Shown here: positions 5,563 through 10,271 of the stretch, in pieces
Layout: each line of letters starts with the position of its first letter
How positions within the stretch are numbered: position 1 is the stretch's first letter
DNA from: Ruminococcus sp.
GTDB taxonomy: Bacteria; Bacillota; Clostridia; Oscillospirales; Ruminococcaceae
DNA length: 10,271 nt
Reading direction: 5' to 3'
NCBI GenBank assembly: GCA_017622635.1
Contig: JAGAQS010000155.1
Location: 1 to 10,271, forward strand
Notes under the pieces: generated by a model
Databases searched by the model: none
What the model was told of the DNA's origin: nothing
Seen by the model: the letters and a program-made list of their open reading frames with translations, nothing else
Made by a program: the position numbers and the translations under genes

Positions 5563-6536
5563 AAACCGAAAATTTAATCGACGCTATCGGCATGATTGAC
5601 GAAAAATATATAGCTGAGGCACATAAGCCGCAAATCAGACACAGTGTGAAGAAATTTGCAATTGCCGCCGCCGCTGTACTTTGTATAGCTGTTCCTCTGC
5701 CTGTAATGATGGCATTCGGTTCTGATACGGCATATAGTCTGCTTTATATGGCTATGCCGTCAGTTGCACAGACTTTCAAGCCGATTCAGAAATCGTGCGA
5801 GGACAATGGAGTGCGTATGGAGGTTATTTCATCCGATATTCATGGTGATGAGGCGGATTTTTATATTTCCGTGCAGGGTGATATGATTGACGAAACAACA
5901 GACCTTTTTGACAGCTACAATATAAGATGTCCGTTTGACAATGTAGGTAATGTCAGTTTTTCGGATTTTGATGAGAGTACAAAAACCGCTTATTTTGTTG
6001 TTAATATCAGAACAATGAACGGCGAAGAAATTCCGAAAAGCAAAATTACGTTTTCTGTCAGGGAACTTATTTTTGACAAGCATGAATTTGAGGGGGCTGT
6101 TGACGGTGTAGACCTTTTGGAAGTGCCGGAAAATCCGCCTACAATTGATAATATTAACTTCAGGGGCGGTTCGGAGAATTATGAGTCTATAACCAATATA
6201 CTCGCTCCGAGCAGTCCGCTTACGGAGATTACGGACGGCGTTTCCGTTACGGGTATCGGATATATTGACGGTAAACTTCATGTTCAGACATACTATGAAG
6301 ATATTCTGAAAACCGATAATCACGGTTATGTTTATCTTGTTGACAAAAACAATAGGCGTATCGGGGAAGATTTTGCAAGTATTTCATTTTGGGACGACGA
6401 TAGAAAAGGAAGTTACGACGAAAAAGTGTTTGATATTGAATACAGTGAACTTGAAAATTATTCGCTTTACGGAAAGTTCTGGACTTCTGACGGTTATAAA
6501 TCGGGTGACTGGGAAGTGACATTCAGAACGGAATAA
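5559..6536 (+). CDS. Membrane anti-sigma factor, DUF4179-type
   Basis: A 325-residue protein. Residues 1-30 are cytoplasmic and contain IGMIDEKYIAEA, the short helical motif seen at the N-terminus of this anti-sigma type, which presumably holds the sigma factor. One transmembrane helix follows at about 32-54 (FAIAAAAVLCIAVPLPVMMAFG). Just outside the membrane, AMPSVAQTFKPIQKSCEDNGVRMEVISSDIHGDEADFYI matches my memory of the DUF4179 domain; the remaining 200 or so residues are an extracellular, beta-rich sensor region ending in GDWEVTF. Residues such as DETTDLFDSYNI are also familiar from Clostridia members. It overlaps the sigma gene by 4 nt and has AGGAGG at 5547-5552 inside it. No zinc-binding ZAS motif (HxxxCxxC) is seen. 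The signal sensed is unknown. Confidence 0.88.
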   Translation: MKTENLIDAIGMIDEKYIAEAHKPQIRHSVKKFAIAAAAVLCIAVPLPVMMAFGSDTAYSLLYMAMPSVAQTFKPIQKSCEDNGVRMEVISSDIHGDEADFYISVQGDMIDETTDLFDSYNIRCPFDNVGNVSFSDFDESTKTAYFVVNIRTMNGEEIPKSKITFSVRELIFDKHEFEGAVDGVDLLEVPENPPTIDNINFRGGSENYESITNILAPSSPLTEITDGVSVTGIGYIDGKLHVQTYYEDILKTDNHGYVYLVDKNNRRIGEDFASISFWDDDRKGSYDEKVFDIEYSELENYSLYGKFWTSDGYKSGDWEVTFRTE

Positions 6537-6540
6537 AAAA

Positions 6541-6572
6541 AGGGACATCATAAGATGTCCCTGAATTTTTTT
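6541..6572. terminator. Bidirectional intrinsic terminator between anti-sigma gene and trpB2
   Basis: AGGGACATC (6541-6549) and GATGTCCCT (6554-6562) form a perfect 9-bp hairpin with an ATAA loop. It is followed on plus by seven T (6566-6572) and on minus by a T run (complement of AAAAAAA at 6535-6541). It can end both converging transcripts. Confidence 0.93.
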
Positions 6573-6575
6573 GTA

Positions 6576-7949
6576 TCAGTCGATTTTCGGGAGAGTATTG
6601 ATTGATTTTTTTAATTCCTCATCAGTGGGAATATAGTCGCTCATTCTGCCGTCATTGTAAGCACCGTAAGCGTACATATCAAAATAACCCGTTCCCGTAA
6701 GACCAAAGAGGATAGTTTTTTCTTCGCCTGTTTCCTTGCACTTCATAGCCTCGTCGATAGCTATCTTGATAGCGTGACTGCTTTCGGGTGCGGGGAGTAT
6801 TCCCTCAACTCTTGCAAATTTCTGTGCGGATTCAAAAACTGCTGTCTGTTCAACGGAAACCGCTTCCATAAGACCCTCGTCGTAAAGTTCGGAAAGTACT
6901 GAACTCATACCGTGATATCTGAGACCGCCTGCGTGGTTTGCTGACGGCATGAATCCACTGCCGAGTGTGTACATCTTCTGGAGAGGACAGACTTTTCCAG
7001 TATCACAATAATCATATGCGTAAACGCCTCTTGTAAGGCTCGGACATGACGCAGGCTCAACGGCTATGAATCTGTAGTCTTTTTCGCCACGGAGTTTTTC
7101 GCCCATAAAGGGGGAGATAAGTCCGCCGAGGTTAGAACCGCCACCCGCACAGCCTATAATAATATCGGGTGTTATACCGTATTTGTCCATAGCGATTTTT
7201 GATTCCATGCCAATTACAGACTGGTGCAGAAGTACCTGAGAGAGAACACTTCCGAGAACGTATCTGTAACCCTCTTTTGAAGTTGCCGACTCAACGGCTT
7301 CCGAAATTGCACAGCCGAGACTTCCGTTTGTATCGGGGTATTCTGCAAGAATTTTTCTTCCTACTTCCGTAGTTGTGGACGGTGACGGTGTAACGTCTGC
7401 CCCGTAAGTCCTCATTACTTCACGGCGGAAAGGTTTCTGTTCATATGAACATTTAACCATGTATACTTTACAGTCAAGGTCAAAATATGAACAAGCCATT
7501 GAGAGAGCAGTTCCCCACTGACCTGCACCCGTTTCGGTTGTGACACCTTTGAGACCCTGCTGTTTTGCATAATAAGCCTGAGCGATAGCGGAATTGAGTT
7601 TGTGACTTCCGCTTGTGTTGTTTCCCTCGAATTTGTAGTAAATCTTTGCAGGGGTGTCAAGCTTCTTTTCAAGACAGTATGCCCTTACAAGCGGTGACGG
7701 GCGGTACATCTTGTAAAATTCACGTATTTCCGTGGGAATATCAATATAGCGGTCTGTGTTGTTGAGTTCCTGCTTTACGAGTTCGTCACAGAAAACGTGT
7801 GAAAGTTCTTCTGCGGTAACGGGTTTTTTTGTGGCAGGACTGAGGAGGGGAGCAGGTTTTTTCTTCATATCTGCACGGACATTATACCACTGTTTCGGCA
7901 TTTCACTTTCTTCAAGATATATCTTGTATGGGATTTTTTTATCTGACAT
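6576..7949 (-). CDS. trpB2: Tryptophan synthase beta chain, TrpB2 type (stand-alone)
   Basis: A 457-residue pyridoxal phosphate enzyme that joins indole and serine to make tryptophan. The PLP-binding lysine is K117 in SGSHKLNSA. The substrate loop reads E139TGAGQWG, with the Trp that marks the TrpB2 branch (TrpB1 has ETGAGQHG). The PLP phosphate loop is CAGGGSNLGG at 267-276, and RPSPL (83-87) and the C-terminal LTGTGYFD are also conserved. The length and N-terminal extension fit TrpB2, longer than the roughly 400 residues of TrpB1. No trpA or other trp gene is next to it, as is usual for TrpB2, which works with little dependence on TrpA and may salvage free indole. The start ATG 7949 follows AAAGGAG at 9-nt spacing. 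The gene is monocistronic, from the promoter at 8046-8018 to the shared terminator at 6562. Confidence 0.95.
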   Translation of the reverse strand: MSDKKIPYKIYLEESEMPKQWYNVRADMKKKPAPLLSPATKKPVTAEELSHVFCDELVKQELNNTDRYIDIPTEIREFYKMYRPSPLVRAYCLEKKLDTPAKIYYKFEGNNTSGSHKLNSAIAQAYYAKQQGLKGVTTETGAGQWGTALSMACSYFDLDCKVYMVKCSYEQKPFRREVMRTYGADVTPSPSTTTEVGRKILAEYPDTNGSLGCAISEAVESATSKEGYRYVLGSVLSQVLLHQSVIGMESKIAMDKYGITPDIIIGCAGGGSNLGGLISPFMGEKLRGEKDYRFIAVEPASCPSLTRGVYAYDYCDTGKVCPLQKMYTLGSGFMPSANHAGGLRYHGMSSVLSELYDEGLMEAVSVEQTAVFESAQKFARVEGILPAPESSHAIKIAIDEAMKCKETGEEKTILFGLTGTGYFDMYAYGAYNDGRMSDYIPTDEELKKSINTLPKID

Positions 7950-7961
7950 GACGGTGTAACT

Positions 7962-7973
7962 CCTTTATATAAA
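7962..7973. repeat. 12-bp perfect palindrome overlapping the trpB2 ribosome binding site
   Basis: CTTTATATAAAG is self-complementary; its last bases are part of the AAAGGAG Shine-Dalgarno (minus strand). It could be a protein-binding site or partly mask the ribosome binding site, though a hairpin with so small a loop would be weak. Confidence 0.35.
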
Positions 7974-7978
7974 GTTAT

Positions 7979-8006
7979 CTGCTTTCTTCGTACGGAATCA
8001 AAGCAG
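7979..8006 (-). other. Hairpin in the trpB2 mRNA leader
   Basis: In the minus-strand transcript CTGCTTT (8006-8000) pairs with AAAGCAG (7985-7979), and inside it TTC pairs with GAA around CGTAC. It sits in the roughly 62-nt leader between the promoter and the Shine-Dalgarno. It lacks a T run, so it is not a terminator; no T-box or Trp-codon leader peptide was seen. Confidence 0.5.
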
Positions 8007-8017
8007 TTTACTAAAAA

Positions 8018-8046
8018 AGTTTACCATAAATAATCGGTAATGTCAA
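8018..8046 (-). promoter_or_regulatory. Sigma-A promoter of trpB2
   Basis: Minus strand TTGACA (8046-8041), 17 nt, TAAACT (8023-8018), with a TG one base before the -10 (extended -10). The start of transcription would be near 8012. The -35 is a perfect match. Confidence 0.7.
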
Positions 8047-8067
8047 GGAACAGGAATATATTGAGAT

Positions 8068-8105
8068 ATTATGCACAAATAAAATCATTATGATTTGTAC
8101 ATAAT
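8068..8105. repeat. 13-bp inverted repeat with a nested dyad upstream of trpB2
   Basis: ATTATGCACAAAT (8068-8080) and ATTTGTACATAAT (8093-8105) are inverted copies with one mismatch. Between and partly within them AAATCAT-T-ATGATTT (8082-8096) is another perfect 7-bp dyad. The pair starts about 22 bp upstream of the trpB2 -35 box, where an activator or repressor could bind. No T run follows on either strand, so it is not a terminator. Confidence 0.5.
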
Positions 8106-8181
8106 CACGTATATGAAATTTTTTTCGGAAATATTCAAGAGAAATCCGTTATATTATCGTCTAATGTAAGAAAGGGGAGTT

Positions 8182-8285
8182 TTCGGACATACTCATTCAG
8201 ACGACGGGAACGTATCAGATAGATTTTCTGAAAAAAGAAAGATAACGTTGTAAATCCGTGTGTTTCTGTCTGGGTATGTCCTGAA
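8182..8285. other. Rod-like foldable element, possible non-coding RNA or small inverted-repeat element
   Basis: Nested complementary segments fold this roughly 104-nt stretch into one long interrupted rod. TTC plus GGACATAC (8182-8192) pairs with GTATGTCC, a bulged T, then GAA (8274-8285). CAGAC (8198-8202) pairs with GTCTG (8268-8272), ACGG with CCGT, AACGTATC (8209-8216) with GATaACGTT (8241-8249), and TCAGA with TCTGA at the tip. All pairs are in nesting order. It contains no credible gene. It lies between the trpB2 control region and the acyltransferase promoter. I see no clear promoter or T-run terminator on either strand, so expression is unproven. It matches no riboswitch, 6S, tmRNA, SRP or RNase P signature that I know. 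A small mobile inverted-repeat element is the main alternative. Confidence 0.4.
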
Positions 8286-8298
8286 TATTAAAAAAATG

Positions 8299-8327
8299 TT
8301 GACTCACAGACATTTTTGATATATAAT
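8299..8327 (+). promoter_or_regulatory. Sigma-A promoter of the acyltransferase gene
   Basis: TTGACT (8299-8304), 17 nt, TATAAT (8322-8327). The start of transcription would be near 8334, giving a leader of about 49 nt to the TTG start at 8383. Confidence 0.85.
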
Positions 8328-8382
8328 ATTCTTTGTCAGAGCCGTAAAAACTATATTAAACAAAATCGGAGGTAAATAAACT

Positions 8383-9630
8383 TTGGGTAAAAAAAAGTCG
8401 ATAAGACAACAGAGAGAAAAAAGCAATAAAAAAAATATTGCTGAAAATTCAGAGACAAAAAAAGACAATACGGTTGAGTCCGGTGAAATTCCGTCTGAGG
8501 ACGTTCAGGCAGTTCAGACACCCGTAAAGCCTTACTATGCAGGAATTGATATTGTAAAAATTCTTGCGGTATTCATGGTTGTATGTATTCACACGTATCT
8601 GTATGACGGTATGTATTATGAACCCATCACAGATAAAAAATTCCTTCTTCCCATTGCACTGAGGTGGATTACCTATACGTGCGTTCCGCTTTTCATGATA
8701 TCAACAGGCTATCTTATGAAAAACAAGAAGTTAAGCGGAAAATATTACACGGGGCTTATAAAGATTATAGTAATATATATTATAGTAAGTCTTATATGCA
8801 TGAAGTTCAATCACGAACATTTCCAGACTGATTTCAGTGACCCCTGGAAAGTCCTTAAAGGATTTCTGGAGTTCAACAATGCAAATTACGGCTGGTATAT
8901 AAATTACTATATCTCTATTTTCCTCTGCATACCGTTCCTTAATCTCGCTTTCAACGGTCTGGAGACAAAAGGACAGAAATTTGTACTTGTATTCACGGTT
9001 ACCGCACTTACAATATTCGCAAGAAGTCTCTATATCGGCTTTGACAGAACCAATCAGATAAGACTTCTCCCCGATTATCTCAACGGTGCATGGCCTCTTG
9101 CTTACTATTTTGCAGGTGCATTTATACGTGAATATCCGCCGAAACGATGTGTCAGAAACAAGCTTCTCATTCTGGCTGCCCTCGCAGGCGTTACGTGGTT
9201 TATAACAAAAAGCACCTACAATCAGTCAATTGAAAATCTCGAAGAAAATCAGCGTTTCCTTTCGTGGCACTTCAACGATTACGGCACTTACCCCGTGTTC
9301 CTTATTGCAGTACTGATTTTCATGCTCCTTTTCGATATAACAACAAAAAACAAGGTGGTAAAATTCATTCTGCGTCAGATTTCGGGAACAACTCTCGCAC
9401 TCTATATGATTTCATATGTATTTGACAATAAGTACTATCTTGACTTCAATGCAAAATATCCCGATGTATACAACAGATGGACTCACTCTTTTGAAATAAT
9501 AGGAAAGAATTTCCTGCTTTCACTTTTATGTGCCTTGGTAATTCATAATGTGTACAACCTCTGTGAGTTCGGCATAAAGAAGCTTATAGGAAAAATAAAG
9601 GAAAAGAAAACGACAGAAGCAACATCTTGA
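8383..9630 (+). CDS. Membrane acyltransferase, Acyltransferase_3 (OafA/WecH-like) family
   Basis: A 415-residue integral membrane protein that would transfer acyl groups, commonly acetyl, to a cell-surface polysaccharide, teichoic acid or similar acceptor. The start is TTG 8383, fixed by GGAGGT at 8368-8373 with 9-nt spacing; the first ATG codon is far inside the first membrane helix. Residues 1-50 are a charged, K/E/N-rich cytoplasmic tail. The family begins at YYAGIDIVKILAVFMVVCIHTYL (about 51-73), with the conserved His70 in the first helix, then RWITYTCVPLFMISTGYLM (94-112). About ten membrane helices follow, and the protein ends in a basic tail KKLIGKIKEKK. It is a single-gene unit with its own promoter and terminator. 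The acceptor is unknown, since no glycan gene is adjacent. Confidence 0.9.
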   Translation: MGKKKSIRQQREKSNKKNIAENSETKKDNTVESGEIPSEDVQAVQTPVKPYYAGIDIVKILAVFMVVCIHTYLYDGMYYEPITDKKFLLPIALRWITYTCVPLFMISTGYLMKNKKLSGKYYTGLIKIIVIYIIVSLICMKFNHEHFQTDFSDPWKVLKGFLEFNNANYGWYINYYISIFLCIPFLNLAFNGLETKGQKFVLVFTVTALTIFARSLYIGFDRTNQIRLLPDYLNGAWPLAYYFAGAFIREYPPKRCVRNKLLILAALAGVTWFITKSTYNQSIENLEENQRFLSWHFNDYGTYPVFLIAVLIFMLLFDITTKNKVVKFILRQISGTTLALYMISYVFDNKYYLDFNAKYPDVYNRWTHSFEIIGKNFLLSLLCALVIHNVYNLCEFGIKKLIGKIKEKKTTEATS

Positions 9631-9643
9631 TTTATTCTCTATG

Positions 9644-9676
9644 GTACAGGTGCATTTTTTGTGCCTGTACTTTTTT
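9644..9676 (+). terminator. Intrinsic terminator of the acyltransferase gene
   Basis: GTACAGG (9644-9650) pairs with CCTGTAC (9664-9670), extended by four further pairs including two wobbles, around a T loop, and followed by six T (9671-9676). It lies 14 nt after the stop codon. Confidence 0.88.
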
Positions 9677-9743
9677 ACAATGATTTCAGATTAAAATATT
9701 TTTTTTGTTCATTAAAAATTTACTTATTTTTTTCTGTAAACAG

Positions 9744-9772
9744 TTGCATTATCCGGAAAAATGTGATAGAAT
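9744..9772 (+). promoter_or_regulatory. Promoter of the S10 ribosomal protein operon
   Basis: TAGAAT (9767-9772) with TG one base before it (extended -10), preceded after 17 nt by TTGCAT (9744-9749, a weak -35). It follows a T/A-rich stretch at 9690-9735 that could act as an UP element. The transcript would begin near 9779, over 300 nt before rpsJ. Confidence 0.6.
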
Positions 9773-9918
9773 AATACCTGTTGAGTGTGCAGTATGTACA
9801 CTGACTGCGAGAAGATATGCGAAGAAGCAGAAGGTTGCCGACGGTTTGTCGGGTAATTTCTGTGGAGTATGTCCGATTTAAAACCGGGCGATTGGGATAC
9901 TGAACACAGTTTGTGGTT

Positions 9919-9952
9919 ATAATATGCACATCTTGCGTATGTGCGGTATTAT
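9919..9952 (+). other. Long hairpin in the S10 leader, followed by five T
   Basis: ATAATA-T-GCACAT (9919-9931) pairs with ATGTGC-G-GTATTAT (9939-9952) around a 7-nt loop, with one bulge or mismatch. Five T follow at 9957-9961, offset by four bases from the stem. It may be a pause site or a weak terminator. Confidence 0.55.
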
Positions 9953-9980
9953 GCTCTTTTTGTGCTTGTACGTCCTGATT

Positions 9981-10013
9981 ACCGGAAAACATTGTTTGTT
10001 TTTCGGTTTTTTT
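9981..10013 (+). terminator. Intrinsic terminator (attenuator) inside the rpsJ leader
   Basis: ACCGGAAAAC (9981-9990) pairs over 10 bp, one of them a G-T wobble, with GTTTTTCGGT (9998-10007) around a 7-nt loop, and a seven-T run (10007-10013) follows directly. It is a canonical terminator placed about 94 nt before the rpsJ ATG. I see no promoter between it and rpsJ, so it most likely works as an attenuator. The alternative is that it ends a separate small RNA of about 235 nt. Confidence 0.75.
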
Positions 10014-10022
10014 GTCAGATGA

Positions 10023-10047
10023 CGTGTGAAACACACGGCAACGTGTG
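10023..10047 (+). promoter_or_regulatory. Three-segment switch-like hairpin array before rpsJ
   Basis: CGTGTG (10023-10028), AAA, CACACG (10032-10037), GCAA, CGTGTG (10042-10047). The middle segment can pair perfectly over 6 bp with either flank, forming a triloop hairpin on the left or a GCAA (GNRA) tetraloop hairpin on the right. The two cannot form together. Confidence 0.6.
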
Positions 10048-10106
10048 AGTCCCAGATGGAGAGTTGTTTCTCCGCCCCCGTAATTTTATCCAAGGAGGCG
10101 AAATAA

Positions 10107-10271
10107 ATGGCAGTCAACGAAAAAATCAGATTCAAGATTAAGGGTTACGACCACGCTACTGTTGATATTGCAGCAGCTAAAATCGTAGAAGCAGCTAAGA
10201 GAAGCGGTGCAAGAGTTCCAGGACCTATCCCGCTCCCTACTGATAAGGAAGTTGTTACTATTCTTCGTGCA
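10107..10271 (+). CDS. rpsJ: 30S ribosomal protein S10 (3' end outside window)
   Basis: The first 55 residues of RpsJ, about half of the usual 100-105. The segments [40 protein letters not shown] and EVVTILRA are the strongly conserved N-terminal half of S10, which packs in the 30S head and, as NusE, also joins transcription antitermination complexes. The start ATG 10107 follows AAGGAGG (10092-10098) by 8 nt. In most Firmicutes rpsJ heads the S10 operon (rpsJ, rplC, rplD and so on), and the long regulated-looking leader here fits that. The window ends inside the gene. Confidence 0.97.
   Translation, partial: MAVNEKIRFKIKGYDHATVDIAAAKIVEAAKRSGARVPGPIPLPTDKEVVTILRA

Larger units (their letters stand above)
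9779..10106 (+). promoter_or_regulatory. Long structured 5' leader of the S10 (rpsJ) operon
   Basis: About 328 nt with no credible open frame but many hairpins. In order: GCAGT/ACTG-CTGC near 9787-9807; CCGAC/GTCGG near 9838-9852; AGTATgTCC (9866-9874) with GGGATACT near 9893-9900; AACACA/TGTGGTT near 9903-9918; the long hairpin at 9919-9952; the terminator at 9981-10013; the CGTGTG switch at 10023-10047; and GGAGA/TCTCC (10058-10073) just before the ribosome binding site AAGGAGG (10092-10098). Ribosomal protein operons are often regulated through such leaders, in E. coli by L4 for the S10 operon. Here an attenuation mechanism is inferred from the terminator position. Confidence 0.65.

Noticed and set aside
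8113..8169. Small open frame of 18 codons (MKFFSEIFKRNPLYYRLM) ahead of the rod-like element
   Set aside because: No ribosome binding site before its ATG and no homology I recognise. Its length is within chance for AT-rich intergenic sequence.
8182..8285. Reading the rod-like element as 6S RNA, a riboswitch or a T-box
   Set aside because: It is about half the usual 6S length and lacks the conserved cores of known riboswitches and the T-box GGTGG motif. Left as unassigned.
8184..9875. 11-nt CGGACATACTC at 8184-8194 is the exact reverse complement of GAGTATGTCCG at 9865-9875 in the S10 leader
   Set aside because: Several complementary 11-mers are expected by chance in 10 kb, and flanking bases do not extend the match. 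An RNA-RNA contact or paired recombination sites would need more.
4016..9932. Recurring TATGCACA words near 4020, 8072 and 9925 in three intergenic regions
   Set aside because: The flanks differ, and two copies are explained by separate local inverted repeats (8068-8105 and 9919-9952). Not enough for a shared operator.
9720..10135. Minus-strand open frames across the S10 leader and the start of rpsJ
   Set aside because: They run antisense through the conserved rpsJ start and leader hairpins, and show no ribosome binding site or recognisable domain.

Overview
The window looks like chromosome of a low-GC Gram-positive gut or rumen Clostridia, most like Ruminococcus or another Oscillospiraceae genus. 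This rests on strong AGGAGG ribosome binding sites, near-consensus sigma-A promoters, U-tract hairpin terminators, S/T/E-rich lipoproteins, an ECF sigma factor paired with a DUF4179-type anti-sigma factor, and the style of the S10 protein. The genus is inferred from protein character, not from a search.

Layout. (1) 1-1064, plus: two tandem paralogous secreted proteins; the first is cut by the window edge and the second is a clear lipoprotein. They end at a bidirectional terminator. (2) 3973-1115, minus: one transcription unit from a consensus promoter, in the order histidine phosphatase, polytopic membrane protein, RluA-family pseudouridine synthase, luxS. The pseudouridine synthase probably starts at a non-canonical ATT or CTG codon, so the membrane-protein frame overlaps it by about 134 nt. 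(3) 4112-4963, plus: an autonomous XRE regulator with its own promoter, a dyad just after the -10 box and a terminator. (4) 4966-6572, plus: an ECF sigma factor and its translationally coupled membrane anti-sigma factor, ending at a second bidirectional terminator. (5) 8046-6576, minus: a stand-alone TrpB2-type tryptophan synthase beta chain with a short structured leader. (6) 8068-8285: a gene-free stretch with a 13-bp inverted repeat and a roughly 104-nt rod-like foldable element of unknown nature. (7) 8299-9676, plus: a TTG-started membrane acyltransferase with its own promoter and terminator. (8) 9744-10271, plus: promoter, long structured leader with an internal intrinsic terminator, and the start of rpsJ (ribosomal protein S10), presumably the first gene of the S10 ribosomal protein operon.

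Most genes are ordinary and compactly organised. The parts most worth a second look are non-coding: the S10 leader, which has a terminator ahead of rpsJ and a three-segment CGTGTG/CACACG/CGTGTG switch-like array, and the rod-like element near 8.2 kb. I saw no phage, insertion sequence, CRISPR array, tRNA or rRNA.
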